Positions 40,481-50,285 of a stretch of 64,000 nt of DNA are shown here, in pieces. The notes beneath the pieces are model-generated. The model made no database searches. It saw nothing but the letters and a program-made list of their open reading frames with translations, and was not told the DNA's origin. The position numbers were made by a program, and so were the translations under genes. The DNA comes from Pseudomonadota bacterium (lineage in GTDB: Bacteria > Pseudomonadota > Gammaproteobacteria > Burkholderiales > Methylophilaceae): contig JAKQIT010000060.1 in assembly GCA_029556915.1 (NCBI GenBank), positions 176,923 through 240,922 on the forward strand, in the 5' to 3' direction. Numbering within the stretch: position 1 is the first letter of the stretch; every line of letters begins with the position of its first letter.

Positions 40481-40517
40481 CTATGTGTGTTTGAATTTTT
40501 CATTGCGATAAAAAAAT

Positions 40518-41165
40518 ATGTTCAAGAGTAATCGCCCAGTGAAATTGCAAGATTGCCGTCAACACGGTGCAAACGCTGAATTATTTTTGGTGGAAGGCGA
40601 TTCTGCGTCGCAAGCGGTAGCTCATTTGCGGCAAGCACAATTTCAAGCGGTTTTGCCCATGCAAGGCAAACCTTTGAATAGCATGAAAGCTACGCAGCAA
40701 ACAGTGGCTGAATATGCATTGTTTAAAGCTCTCATTGACGCGATTGGAACTGGCTTTGGCGAGCATTTTGACATCAGTAAATGTCGCTATGGCAAAATAG
40801 TGCTACTCATGGACCCAGATGCAGACGGTATTCATTGTGGCGCACTGATGCTGATGTTTTTTTATCGCGGCATGCGACCTTTGCTAGAAAGTGGCATGCT
40901 AGAACTGGTGCGGCCACCCGTGGGTGAAGTGCTCGATACAAACACAGATGAGCTGCAATATGCTTATACTGAAGCGCAGTTTATGGCCTTGTGTGAGCAA
41001 AATAATACGCTTGAAAATACAGCGATGGTGAGTAAAAAATATCGTGGATTAGCAGGCATTAGCCAAACGCAGTTGGCGCATATTTGCATAGACCCAAACA
41101 CCCGAAAAACCAGTGTGATGGGCGTGAAAGATGCGCAAATGGCAATAGAGATTTTTGGTCAATAA
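40518..41165 (+). CDS. Free-standing TOPRIM protein of GyrB/ParE type
   Basis: A 215-residue protein that aligns in pattern with only the C-terminal half of GyrB/ParE. It has the TOPRIM Glu in LFLVEGDSA (E26), VLPMQGKPLNSMKA, the D-x-D-x-D in LMDPDADGIH (D99, D101, D103), and a C-terminal KKYRGLAGISQTQLAHICIDP-like segment corresponding to the R-Y-K-G-L-G-E tail. The Glu-to-Asp spacing is close to that of GyrB, and all metal ligands are kept. The GHKL ATPase and transducer domains are absent. It is not a gyrase by itself; it may modulate gyrase or topoisomerase IV or bind GyrA/ParC. The ribosome binding site is weak. Confidence 0.75.
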   Translation: MFKSNRPVKLQDCRQHGANAELFLVEGDSASQAVAHLRQAQFQAVLPMQGKPLNSMKATQQTVAEYALFKALIDAIGTGFGEHFDISKCRYGKIVLLMDPDADGIHCGALMLMFFYRGMRPLLESGMLELVRPPVGEVLDTNTDELQYAYTEAQFMALCEQNNTLENTAMVSKKYRGLAGISQTQLAHICIDPNTRKTSVMGVKDAQMAIEIFGQ

Positions 41166-41196
41166 AGTGGCTATAAAATAGCACATATCAAACCAG

Positions 41197-41260
41197 CACC
41201 TCTGCAAGCCAGTATCTATGCGGCTCCCAGAGGCATAAAAAACGCTCGGGGCAATTTTTC
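41197..41260 (+). repeat. Dispersed stem-loop repeat, copy 6
   Basis: The core CACCTCTGCAAGCC to GGCTCCCAGAGG has the loop AGTATCTATGC, and GCTCGGGGCAATTTTTC follows. It lies between the convergent TOPRIM and RND permease genes. Confidence 0.85.
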
Positions 41261-41285
41261 GTTAAAAACCAGTAAAAAATACCGC

Positions 41286-44200
41286 TTATTTTGCCTCAAA
41301 TCGCGCTAGGCCATTCATCACTAAAGAGTACGCGGCAGGTACCACAACGAGCGTGAGCAAGGTAGATGAAATCATGCCGCCAATCACCGCAATCGCGAGT
41401 GGGCCGTTGGTTTCAGCACCAGCGCCCAAACCAAGCGCGGCTGGTGTGAGCGCTAAAATAATGGTGAGCGAAGTCATCACCACTGGGCGTAGCCGTACGG
41501 GGCAAGCATGAAGCAAGGCTTCGTTGATGCCAGCGCCTTTTTCTCGCATTTGGTTAGTTAAATCTACCAGTAAAATGGAGTTCTTTGCGACCAAGCCGAT
41601 AAGTAGCACCAAACCTATCATGGAGTAAATATTTAGCGAGTTGCTCGTGAGCCATAATGCAAACACGCCACCAATAATAGCCAGTGGTTGCGCTAACATC
41701 ACAATCATGGGTTGAATAAATGAGTTAAATTGGCTTGCCAATACCATGTAGAGTAACACTAACGCTAAGATGAAAATAAACAGTGTATTTTTTACAGTTT
41801 TTTTCATCTCTAAAGCTTGCCCAGTGAGGCCAACGCTATAACCATTGGGCAAAATAGCTTGACCAATCTTTTCAACTTGCTCAATTGCTTCCCCCAACGG
41901 CATCACGGGGTTGCTGTAAAAGTTGGCGGCATATTGCAGGTCATAGCGACCAATCACCGCAGCGCCAAGCTCTTGCTTAAACTGCACGACGGAATCTAAG
42001 CGAACCAGCGCACCCGTATTGCTACGCAAATAAATTTTGTTCACATCGGTAATTTGGCTAAAGTCTTGCTCGCTTGCTTTAATACGCACTTTATAGCGCT
42101 GTCCGTCGCTCACTGCATCATTATATTCGGCCACATCTACCCCGCCAGTAAACATGCTAATGGCATTGGCAATTTCATTGGCAGATAAGCCAAGGCTGTT
42201 AGCGCGCACGCGGTCGATATTAATCACATATTGTGGCAAATCAAGTTGCATGTCTAAGTCAACTTTGCCAAAATCAGGATTTTGGTTGAGTTTGCTTTGC
42301 ATGCTTTTAGCTAATTTAGCAACTTCTTCAAGATTTGGACCAGTGAGATTAAATTGTAATTTTTCTGATCGTTGCCCGCCGACAATAGAAGCCGCAGTTG
42401 GAAAAGCGCGCACGCCAGGGATGGTATCTAATTCAAGTTTCAGTTGTTTAATTAATTCTTGCTGGCTGATGGTGCGCTCGGCTCGTGGTTTAAGTGTTAC
42501 GAATGCCATACCGGTGTTGACTTGCCCTGCACTACCCATGCCAATCGCAGCAAAGTAAGCGGAAATTTGGCTGCGATGCGCCTCTAACTTTTGCTCAATC
42601 AACTTTAAGCGCGAGTCGGTATAACTTAAACTTGAACCCAACGGCACTTTGAATGACACCATAAAACGCCCTTCGTCCACATCGGGCATCAGCTCTTTAT
42701 TCACTTGCTGTACAAAATAAATACTGGATAGCACAATCAGCAAAGTGCTCATCAGTATTTTCCAACGGTGACTTAACACACCAGCTAATAAGCGTTGATA
42801 TGCGGCATCGACATTGTCAAAAAATCGCCCAAGGAGTAAATAAATTTTATTTTGCTCAGGTTGAATTTTTAAGTAACGCGCACAAAGCATGGGCGTGAGC
42901 GTGAGCGATACTAATAATGAAACCAAGACGCCAAACGTGACTACCACAGCAAAGGCTTTAAAAAACTTGCCTATCATGCCATCCATAAAAATCACGGGAG
43001 TGAAAATGCACACAAGCGATGCGGTCGAGGCCAGCACCGCAAAGACCACCTCACGGCTACCACTAATAGTGGCCAATGTACGAAATTTGGCTTTTTCTTG
43101 TTTGGTTTTAAGGTCGGCCACTTTCAAGCCGCCGGCTTCGCCCGTCATGTGGCGCAAAATGCTCTCACGCACGACAATAGCGTCATCCACCACCACACCA
43201 ATGAGTAATAACAGGGCGAGCAATGTCATGCTGTTAAACGTGTAGCCAGCAAAATACATCACGGCAATGGCACCAAATAGCGAAACGGGAATTTCTAAGC
43301 AAATCATTAAGGTAGAGCTAAACGAGCGCATAAATATCAGCACAATCAACGCGGCAAACAATGTGCCTTCCACCAAGTGGTCGCGGAGCGTTTTTACCAT
43401 ATTGTGAATAAAATCAGAATCGTCAGTGGAAACATCAAGCTTCAAGCCAGCAGGTAAGCTTGGGCGAATTTCATTCTCAAGTTTTAATTTGACGTTATCA
43501 ATGATGGTGGCCGTGTTTGAATTAGCCACTTTTACAATCCCTAAGCCAACGGTGGGCTGTCCATTAAAACGCGCAAGCTGGCGGGTATCTGTTAAGCCAT
43601 CCTCAATATTAGCTACTTGTTTTAAGTAAATGGGCGAGCCATTTTTATAGCTCACGACTAAATTGCTTAAACTGGCTAAATCGTGAAACTCCAAATCAAG
43701 TTTTAGCAGTTTTTCAGCATGGCTACCCACCAAAAAACCGCCAGGTAATTGAATATGCTCTTTTTGAAAGGCGCTGGTTAAATCGTTTGCAGTGACTTTA
43801 TAAGCGGCCATCCGATCCGGCATCAAGGTCACTCGAATAGTGCGATCTCTACGCCCACCGATGCGAATTTCACCCACGCCATTGATGGTTTCAAGTTTCT
43901 TTTTTATGACATTTTGTGCGTACAAATTGAGCTGTTGTATGGTGCGGTCACCATGTAAAGCCAGCCACATAATCGGTTGCGCGTTTGTTTCTAGTTTTTG
44001 TACCACAGGCGCATCTGCGGCATCTGGCAGGCGGCGCGTAGCTTGGTTAACCTTAGACTGCACTTCGTTGAATGCCACATCGATGTTTTTTTCTAAACTA
44101 AACGTAATCGCAACGTTAGACGCGCCAGGTGAAGATGTGGATTGAATATGCTCAATGCCTGGCGTGGTATTAACGGCCGACTCAATCACTGTGGTGACGC

Positions 44201-44384
44201 TGGTATCCATAATTTCAGGATTAGCTCCACGTAATGTGGTGGTGACTGAAATGACGGGGAGTTCAACATTAGGCATGCGGTCAATGCCAATGCGTTGGTA
44301 AGCAATAATACCAAATAGCACCAACATGGCAGAAATCATCCATGCAAGCACATGGCGTTTAATGGATAGTTCAGGTAAAGTCAT
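41286..44384 (-). CDS. RND efflux permease (HAE1 type)
   Basis: A 1032-residue RND pump. It has IKRHVLAWMISAMLVLFGIIAYQRIGIDRMPNVE at the N-terminus, LLIGVVVDDAIVVRE with the proton-relay Asp pair, and a matching second half (LVLLIGLVAKNSILLVD). It belongs with the hydrophobe/amphiphile exporters. The adaptor lipoprotein gene lies four bases upstream; no outer-membrane channel gene is adjacent, so the TolC encoded at 21369 may serve both pumps. No local regulator gene is seen. Confidence 0.9.
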   Translation of the reverse strand: MTLPELSIKRHVLAWMISAMLVLFGIIAYQRIGIDRMPNVELPVISVTTTLRGANPEIMDTSVTTVIESAVNTTPGIEHIQSTSSPGASNVAITFSLEKNIDVAFNEVQSKVNQATRRLPDAADAPVVQKLETNAQPIMWLALHGDRTIQQLNLYAQNVIKKKLETINGVGEIRIGGRRDRTIRVTLMPDRMAAYKVTANDLTSAFQKEHIQLPGGFLVGSHAEKLLKLDLEFHDLASLSNLVVSYKNGSPIYLKQVANIEDGLTDTRQLARFNGQPTVGLGIVKVANSNTATIIDNVKLKLENEIRPSLPAGLKLDVSTDDSDFIHNMVKTLRDHLVEGTLFAALIVLIFMRSFSSTLMICLEIPVSLFGAIAVMYFAGYTFNSMTLLALLLLIGVVVDDAIVVRESILRHMTGEAGGLKVADLKTKQEKAKFRTLATISGSREVVFAVLASTASLVCIFTPVIFMDGMIGKFFKAFAVVVTFGVLVSLLVSLTLTPMLCARYLKIQPEQNKIYLLLGRFFDNVDAAYQRLLAGVLSHRWKILMSTLLIVLSSIYFVQQVNKELMPDVDEGRFMVSFKVPLGSSLSYTDSRLKLIEQKLEAHRSQISAYFAAIGMGSAGQVNTGMAFVTLKPRAERTISQQELIKQLKLELDTIPGVRAFPTAASIVGGQRSEKLQFNLTGPNLEEVAKLAKSMQSKLNQNPDFGKVDLDMQLDLPQYVINIDRVRANSLGLSANEIANAISMFTGGVDVAEYNDAVSDGQRYKVRIKASEQDFSQITDVNKIYLRSNTGALVRLDSVVQFKQELGAAVIGRYDLQYAANFYSNPVMPLGEAIEQVEKIGQAILPNGYSVGLTGQALEMKKTVKNTLFIFILALVLLYMVLASQFNSFIQPMIVMLAQPLAIIGGVFALWLTSNSLNIYSMIGLVLLIGLVAKNSILLVDLTNQMREKGAGINEALLHACPVRLRPVVMTSLTIILALTPAALGLGAGAETNGPLAIAVIGGMISSTLLTLVVVPAAYSLVMNGLARFEAK

Positions 44385-44388
44385 CGCG

Positions 44389-45462
44389 CTATTTACCCGC
44401 GTTTGTAATTTTAACTTTTGTGTTATCTGTTAAATAGCTAGCGCCATCTACAGCCACTTCAAGCCCAGACTCTAGGCCGCTAATCACCTCAACCAAGCCT
44501 GATTTACGCTCACCTGTTTGCACAATGCGCTGCGTTGCCAGATTGTTTTTTATCACATATACCACTTCGCCCGCTGGACGTAGCACAATACTTTGCTCTG
44601 GTACTACCAGCACGTTATCTTTTTGGTTTAACACCACCTGTGCATTGACACTGGCGCCTGCCTGCCAACCAGATTGATTGATAATATCGGCAATCACATC
44701 AATTGCTCGGCTGTCAGTCATAATAAGTGGTTTAATTTCCTTAATGGTAGTGACAACCGTCTCATTAGATGTGGGTGTGGTGAGCTTAATGGTTTGCCCT
44801 GCCCTGATTTTGCTTGCTATATGCTCTGGAAAAGGAATATGCGCACGTAATTTTTGGTTGCTGATAATTTGTACTATGGGGTCTCCCGCGTGGACGTATT
44901 CCCCCGCATTCGCAATTCTTTTTTCAATCCGACCATCTGTAGAGGCGAAAATTTTGGTTTTACTGTTGCCATGATTAATGGTGCTAACTCTTGCTTTTGC
45001 GCCTGCTAATTGCTCTTTTAATACGTTTTGTTGAGCAACATCATTATCCACAGCGTTTTGCGAAATAAATTTTTTGTTCACCAAAGCTTGGTTGCGTGCA
45101 ACAGTTTTTGCTTGATTATCCAGTTGCGCCTGAATGCGAGCAACTTCAGCCAGTGCTTCATTGCGTTGCATAGCAAAATCATCGCCATCGAGCGTAGCAA
45201 TCAATTGCCCCTTTTTAACATGTTCGCCCACGCTTACATACACTTGCACAACCTTAGCGGCTATTTCTGAAGTGATATTGGGGTCAATGAGCCCTTCTAC
45301 ACTACCAATGGCATCTTCAGTCACTTCAATAGATTGGGTTTGCACTTTTGAAACGCTAATAAGTGGAATAGGCGCTTGTTTAGCTTCAGGTTTTTTAGAA
45401 GCGTCGCACGCGCAGAGTGCAAAAATTAAAGGGGTAATTAGCGCGAGTTTTACTATTTGCAT
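44389..45462 (-). CDS. RND efflux periplasmic adaptor lipoprotein
   Basis: About 357 residues with a lipoprotein signal (LIFALCAC, Cys at about 18), then the barrel-sandwich half (GSVEGLIDPNITSEIAAKV, GEHVKKGQLIATLDG), a coiled-coil hairpin, and the second half (STDGRIEKRIANAGEYVHAG). It should bridge the inner-membrane permease encoded four bases downstream and an outer-membrane channel. The Met at 45462 is chosen because the signal peptide begins there; the frame extends nine codons further. It overlaps the end of ampD by ten bases. Confidence 0.87.
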   Translation of the reverse strand: MQIVKLALITPLIFALCACDASKKPEAKQAPIPLISVSKVQTQSIEVTEDAIGSVEGLIDPNITSEIAAKVVQVYVSVGEHVKKGQLIATLDGDDFAMQRNEALAEVARIQAQLDNQAKTVARNQALVNKKFISQNAVDNDVAQQNVLKEQLAGAKARVSTINHGNSKTKIFASTDGRIEKRIANAGEYVHAGDPIVQIISNQKLRAHIPFPEHIASKIRAGQTIKLTTPTSNETVVTTIKEIKPLIMTDSRAIDVIADIINQSGWQAGASVNAQVVLNQKDNVLVVPEQSIVLRPAGEVVYVIKNNLATQRIVQTGERKSGLVEVISGLESGLEVAVDGASYLTDNTKVKITNAGK

Positions 45463-46010
45463 GTTTTTAATTCTTCTATTTCTAGCCAATTAAAGTAAGG
45501 CCCTGGGTCGGTTTTTCGCTCGGGGGCAATATCTGAATGCCCTACAATATCTGCAATTGGGTAAGTTGCCTTTAACCCGATAACCAAGCGTTTGAGTGTT
45601 GCGTATTGCGCGGGTTCAAATGCTTCAAAGTCTGAACCTTCCAATTCTATTCCGACCGAGAAATCGTTACAACGTTCACGTCCTAGCCAATTTGATTGCC
45701 CTGCGTGCCAAGCGCGTTGCAGACACGATACAAACTGTATTAGATGTCCATTACGTCGAATCAAAAAGTGCGAGGAAACCTGCAGTTGATGAATTTGCGC
45801 ATAATAAGGGTGTTCATCTGGGTTAAGTTGGTTAGTAAATAACTCAATAATGCCGTTGCTACCGTATTGGCTGGGTGGCAGACTAATATTATGAATCACA
45901 ATCAACGAAATTTCATGCGCTGGCCTATCGTCAAAATTTGGCGATGGCACGAGCACGCCGCAATTGGCGTAACCTGCTGAGCTGATGGAAATAGTGGATT
46001 TGTTCATCAT
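45453..46010 (-). CDS. ampD: 1,6-anhydro-N-acetylmuramyl-L-alanine amidase AmpD
   Basis: A 185-residue cytosolic zinc amidase. The ligands H40 (LIVIHN), H158 (VGHSDIAP) and D168 (KTDPG) are in place, and ERCNDFSVGIELEG is the usual AmpD core. It removes the stem peptide from anhydromuropeptides during peptidoglycan recycling. No signal peptide is present, which fits AmpD rather than the periplasmic AmiD. Its 3' end overlaps the adaptor gene start; this may simply reflect compact packing. Confidence 0.88.
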   Translation of the reverse strand: MMNKSTISISSAGYANCGVLVPSPNFDDRPAHEISLIVIHNISLPPSQYGSNGIIELFTNQLNPDEHPYYAQIHQLQVSSHFLIRRNGHLIQFVSCLQRAWHAGQSNWLGRERCNDFSVGIELEGSDFEAFEPAQYATLKRLVIGLKATYPIADIVGHSDIAPERKTDPGPYFNWLEIEELKTCK

Positions 46011-46073
46011 TAAACTTTATGTATTAATGGCATTATCCTATAAAATAGCACCGTATTATTAAAAGGATTATTT

Positions 46074-47078
46074 ATGGTTTTTGCAACATTGTTAGTCATG
46101 CTGATTGTTATTTTAATAGCGGCAGAAGTATTTACCAATGCATTGGAGCATCTGGGAGAAAAATTGGGTATTTCTGAAGGCGTAACTGGCTCTCTTTTTG
46201 CTGCCGTTGGTACAGCATTGCCTGAAACTATGGTGCCATTATTGGCTTTACTGGCGGGCACTGCCAATGCCCATACCAATGAAGAAATTGGTGTTGGGGC
46301 AATTTTAGGTGCGCCACTTATGCTAGCGACACTCTCAGTGTTTTTAATGGCCGCATCAGTGTGGAAACGCCGCACTTCTGAGGGTCACTTGCGCCCAGAA
46401 AAAACGGGATTATTACGTGATTTAAACTTTTTTATCATTGCGTTTTCATTTGCAACCTTGGCGATGTTTGTTCCGCATACGCAAATTGTGGTGCGCTACG
46501 GGCTAGGCTTTTGCATGGTGATGATTTATTTCGTATATGTGATGCTTACTTTGCGCGCATCAAAAGATTTGGTTGAAGAAGGCCATGCCACAGAGGCAGA
46601 TAGCGATATGTTTTTGTGCAAATTAGGTTTGCCCAACAATATGGTAGTGATTATCACGCAGTTGGTGCTAGGCTTGGTTTTGTTAGTAGCTGGCGCAAAA
46701 GGCTTTATTGGCGGGGTTGAAGAGGCTGCTAAAATATTGGGTATTTCAGCGTTGCTGTTGTCTTTGTTGATTATTCCAATCGCCACAGAATTACCAGAAA
46801 AAGTAAATAGCATTTTGTGGATACGCAAAGGCAAAGACACGTTAGCGTTTGGCAACATTACAGGCGCCATGGTGTTTCAAGGCACATTATTACCAGCCAT
46901 TGGTATTATGCTGACCCCGTGGGAACCGCGAAAAGAAGTGCTTGCTGGCGTTATTATCACATTAGTTGCAGCTATTTGGTTACGCATGATGGCAACACGT
47001 GAGGGCGGTTTGCGCGTGTGGCACATTGGCATAAATGGGTTGCTTTATGTGACTTATTTGGCGATAGTTTTGCTTTAA
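46074..47078 (+). CDS. Calcium/sodium:cation antiporter (CaCA family, YrbG-like)
   Basis: A 334-residue inner-membrane protein with ten or eleven helices and the two alpha repeats of the CaCA superfamily: GTALPETMVPLLALLAG in the first half and IPIATELPEKVNSI in the second, each with the conserved Glu for ion binding. It exchanges Ca2+ or Na+ for another cation. AAAAGGA lies nine bases before the ATG. It is divergent from ampD, from which 63 bases separate it. Confidence 0.82.
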   Translation: MVFATLLVMLIVILIAAEVFTNALEHLGEKLGISEGVTGSLFAAVGTALPETMVPLLALLAGTANAHTNEEIGVGAILGAPLMLATLSVFLMAASVWKRRTSEGHLRPEKTGLLRDLNFFIIAFSFATLAMFVPHTQIVVRYGLGFCMVMIYFVYVMLTLRASKDLVEEGHATEADSDMFLCKLGLPNNMVVIITQLVLGLVLLVAGAKGFIGGVEEAAKILGISALLLSLLIIPIATELPEKVNSILWIRKGKDTLAFGNITGAMVFQGTLLPAIGIMLTPWEPRKEVLAGVIITLVAAIWLRMMATREGGLRVWHIGINGLLYVTYLAIVLL

Positions 47079-47094
47079 ACTTTACAATTAAAAA

Positions 47095-47124
47095 ATAGCT
47101 AAATTTTGCGCAAAATTTAGCTAT
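47095..47124 (-). terminator. 30-bp perfect palindrome, minus-strand terminator
   Basis: ATAGCTAAATTTTGC is followed immediately by its exact reverse complement, giving a 30-base palindrome without loop. On the minus strand it is followed by five T residues, so it can end the pilS-pilR transcript. It lies beyond the dispersed repeat at 47138. On the plus strand no T run follows. Confidence 0.65.
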
Positions 47125-47137
47125 CTTCCTTGATGAT

Positions 47138-47199
47138 GCTCTGCAAGCCAGTCTCTATGCGGCTTGCAGAGCATTGTTTTTCTCTCGGGCAATTTTTCG
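47138..47199 (+). repeat. Dispersed stem-loop repeat, copy 7 (perfect stem)
   Basis: GCTCTGCAAGCC pairs perfectly with GGCTTGCAGAGC (12 pairs) around AGTCTCTATGC, then CTCTCGGGCAATTTTTCG follows. It is the copy with the most intact stem. It lies between the convergent antiporter and pilR genes. Confidence 0.88.
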
Positions 47200-47247
47200 C
47201 ATTAAAAAATAATCTTTTTTCACTGAAAAATCAGCGCCGAAATGTGC

Positions 47248-48651
47248 CTAATGATCTTCTTCTAAGTCACTCTCATTTTCTTTAGCTAAGCCCAGTTTTT
47301 CTAGACGATAGCGGAGGGTTCTAAAACTGACGCCCAATAATTTTGCGGCTTGCGTTTTATTTTGATTGGTTTTTTCTAAGGCTTGCATAATTGCCCGACG
47401 TTCAACATCTTCTAGGTAATCTGGTAAATTAATGTCGGCACTTGGCGCGATATTCGCGTGATTGCTGCTGGCTGGCTTAGTGGAAGCTTTGTAGCTTGGC
47501 ATGGTTGGGTCTAAGCCCAAATCATCCACTAAAATAGTGCTGCCATCGCACAAGGCTAGTGCGCGTTCAAGCATATTTTCTAGCTCGCGTACATTGCCTA
47601 AAAATGGCATACGTGAGATATGCGCTTGTGCCGCAGCATCAATACTGGGAATGGGCATATTCAGGTTATTACATAGTTTGGTGAGCAATAAATCGGCCAA
47701 TAGTGGAATGTCACTTGGGCGCTCACGCAAAGCTGGCATTTTGAGCTGAATCACATTGAGGCGGTAATATAAATCTTGCCTAAATTGACCTGTGTCCATC
47801 ATATCCACTAAGTTTTTGTGGGTGGCGCTGATAATGCGTACATCAACTGCATCTTCAGCGGTGCCACCTACCATGCGTACTTTTTTCTCTTGAATTGCAC
47901 GCAATAACTTTACCTGCATGGGCAAGGGTAAGTCAGCCACTTCATCTAAAAAAAGTGTGCCGCCACTCGCTGCTTGAAATAAACCCTCTTTGTCTTGATT
48001 TGCCCCAGTAAACGCCCCTTTTTTGTAGCCAAAAAATTCACTTTCCATCAAGTTTTCAGGAATCGCGCCGCAGTTGACCGCAATAAATGCGCCCTCGGCA
48101 CGTGAGCTGTTTTTGTGAATCAGTTTGGCAGCTAACTCTTTACCGCTACCAGACTCTCCACTGATATAAACGGGCGCTTGGCTACGGGCTAGTTTGGCAA
48201 TCATGGTTCGCACATATTGCATTTGTTCGGAGTTGCCAATCATTTCAAGCGTATCTGCTGCTTGAGTGGCTGTGTTTTGTGGCTTAAGTTTAAGCGCAGA
48301 TTCAATCACTGGGCGCAGTTGCTTGAGAGATAGTGGCTTGCTTAGGTAATCAAAAGCACCGGCTTTAAGCGCAGAAACAGCATTATCGGCGCTGGCGTGT
48401 GCAGTAATTACTGCTACGGGCAAGCCGGCATGATGTTCGACAATATAATTGACCAAATCTAAGCCGGTCCCATCGGGCATTTGCATATCTGTTAGGCAAA
48501 GTGCATAGGTGCGCTGCTTAAGTAATACTTTGGCATCTTCCACCCCGCTGGCCGTGTAAGTGTCAATATCCATGCGCTCTAACGTCATCACTAAAAGCTC
48601 ACGAATATCTGCTTCGTCATCGACAATTAAGCAGGCTTGTTTTTGTGTCAT
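47248..48651 (-). CDS. pilR: Response regulator PilR (NtrC family)
   Basis: A 467-residue sigma-54 activator. The receiver has D55 in LTDMQMPDG, the AAA+ domain has GESGSGKE and an intact GAFTGA loop, and a Fis-type helix-turn-helix (NKTQAAKLLGVSFRTLRYRLEKLGL) ends the protein. With PilS encoded 21 bases upstream and PP0621 before that, this is the usual betaproteobacterial pilus two-component locus. It is expected to drive pilA transcription with RpoN. No pilin gene is in the window. Confidence 0.9.
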   Translation of the reverse strand: MTQKQACLIVDDEADIRELLVMTLERMDIDTYTASGVEDAKVLLKQRTYALCLTDMQMPDGTGLDLVNYIVEHHAGLPVAVITAHASADNAVSALKAGAFDYLSKPLSLKQLRPVIESALKLKPQNTATQAADTLEMIGNSEQMQYVRTMIAKLARSQAPVYISGESGSGKELAAKLIHKNSSRAEGAFIAVNCGAIPENLMESEFFGYKKGAFTGANQDKEGLFQAASGGTLFLDEVADLPLPMQVKLLRAIQEKKVRMVGGTAEDAVDVRIISATHKNLVDMMDTGQFRQDLYYRLNVIQLKMPALRERPSDIPLLADLLLTKLCNNLNMPIPSIDAAAQAHISRMPFLGNVRELENMLERALALCDGSTILVDDLGLDPTMPSYKASTKPASSNHANIAPSADINLPDYLEDVERRAIMQALEKTNQNKTQAAKLLGVSFRTLRYRLEKLGLAKENESDLEEDH

Positions 48652-48672
48652 GCCAAGATTTACCTTTTAAAT

Positions 48673-50250
48673 TTATACTGATAATTGAATAATGAATACA
48701 CTGCCCTGCGGTCTAGCTTGATATTTTAATGTCGCGCCATTTGCTTCAGCTAGTTCACGTGAAATATAAAGCCCTAAGCCATTGCCTGAGGATTTTGTGG
48801 TAAAAAATGGCTCAAATAATTTTTGCCTATCTTCTTTAGCGACACCACTACCGTCATCAGTAATCCGAATATTGATGCCTGATTTACCAATTAAATCACA
48901 ACCTAAGGATAAGCTGCCTACTTGCTTTTGGCTATGCTGCCAGCCATTTTTACATAAATTCCACAAAATTTGTGTTAAATGACGTTGGTCAAACGTGATG
49001 GTTTGCTTGTATAGCAAGGGTTCAAGCAAAAAATGCATCGGAGTGATGTTTTCTACTGCACAAAACTGCGCGTAAAAATCTTTTAAAAAAGTGCTTAACT
49101 CGATTTTTACTTGTTGAGTGCGGTCGCGGCGATTTAACTCAAGCACGTCTTTGATAATCTGGTCGATACGGCCAATGTTATCTTCTACAATTTGTAAAAT
49201 ACGCTTGGTGGCGGGCGCATTGTCATCTTCTTGCATGAGTTGGTTAGCATGGCTGATTGCGCTGAGCGGGTTGCGAATTTCATGCGCAATATTTGCAGTT
49301 AAACGACCCATAGCGGCTAGTTTGGCTTGCTGACTTTTGGCTTGAATTTGACTAAAGTCTTGAATAAAAATGACCGCCCCTTTGTTGCGCTGCTGGTGTA
49401 TCGGCATAAAGCGGAGTTGAAGCTCACGGTTGCCTATGCTAATAACATTATTATTCGCGCTGGAAGTAAGCACCCACTGACGTAATGCACTGGAAATTTC
49501 TGGGGCGTGTTGTTTGAGTGATAGTTGTGTTGTGCTTGCCTTTGGTAGCGACAATAAAGTTTCAGCTTGCAGATTATAATGGCGTATATTTAATTGCTCA
49601 TTGACCACTAACACCCCATCTTGCATTTCTTGTGTAATTAAAGCGTTTACTTGCGCCAAGTTTTCAAGATCGATTCCGCGAGAAGAGGCTAAAGCCTCAC
49701 TGTCTAGCATACGTGTACCCAAACTGTAAGCCAGCCATGCAGTGGCAAAGCAGCTTAAACTCAACATCACTGTGGGCGTGTAATTTCCAGAATTTAGCGT
49801 TTCAGTTGCAAACCGGTAACTTTGTTCTAGCAATAAAAATATGCTTGCAACGGATGCATAAAAAAGCGCTAGACGACCATTACTGACTAAACTAGCACTT
49901 ACAATGGTTACAATGAGTAATAGCCCTAAGCCGCTTTGAATGCCACCCGCTGCAAACATGAGCAAGGTAATAAAACCAATATCCATGACAACTTGCAGCG
50001 GTAAAATAAAGTGATGCTTAGCTAATTTTATATAGCTAATCAAAATGGCCAGAATACTAAAAACTAAATAGCCAATTGAAATACTAAAAAACAACGGAAT
50101 TGTGTTTTTTCCCCACCAAGTTTCTTGGCTCAAAAAAACATATAAGCCAACAAATGTTAAGCTTAATACTAAACGAAACACGTTCATCACATTGATGGCG
50201 CGTGCTTGCAAAGGTAATTCTTTTAGCTGGGTAATTAGCTTGCTGAACAT
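48673..50250 (-). CDS. pilS: Sensor histidine kinase PilS
   Basis: A 525-residue kinase. Six hydrophobic helices occupy about residues 20-190, then a PAS-like domain (QEMQDGVLVVNEQLNIRHYN), HisKA with ANIAHEIRNPLSAISH, and an ATPase domain with DDGSGVAKEDRQKLFEPFF and GNGLGLYISRELA. The six-helix sensor is typical of PilS, which senses pilin levels in the inner membrane. The partner is PilR downstream. Confidence 0.9.
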   Translation of the reverse strand: MFSKLITQLKELPLQARAINVMNVFRLVLSLTFVGLYVFLSQETWWGKNTIPLFFSISIGYLVFSILAILISYIKLAKHHFILPLQVVMDIGFITLLMFAAGGIQSGLGLLLIVTIVSASLVSNGRLALFYASVASIFLLLEQSYRFATETLNSGNYTPTVMLSLSCFATAWLAYSLGTRMLDSEALASSRGIDLENLAQVNALITQEMQDGVLVVNEQLNIRHYNLQAETLLSLPKASTTQLSLKQHAPEISSALRQWVLTSSANNNVISIGNRELQLRFMPIHQQRNKGAVIFIQDFSQIQAKSQQAKLAAMGRLTANIAHEIRNPLSAISHANQLMQEDDNAPATKRILQIVEDNIGRIDQIIKDVLELNRRDRTQQVKIELSTFLKDFYAQFCAVENITPMHFLLEPLLYKQTITFDQRHLTQILWNLCKNGWQHSQKQVGSLSLGCDLIGKSGINIRITDDGSGVAKEDRQKLFEPFFTTKSSGNGLGLYISRELAEANGATLKYQARPQGSVFIIQLSV

Positions 50251-50285
50251 GTGGACTTGCTGACTTAAAAGCTGAAATATACCAT

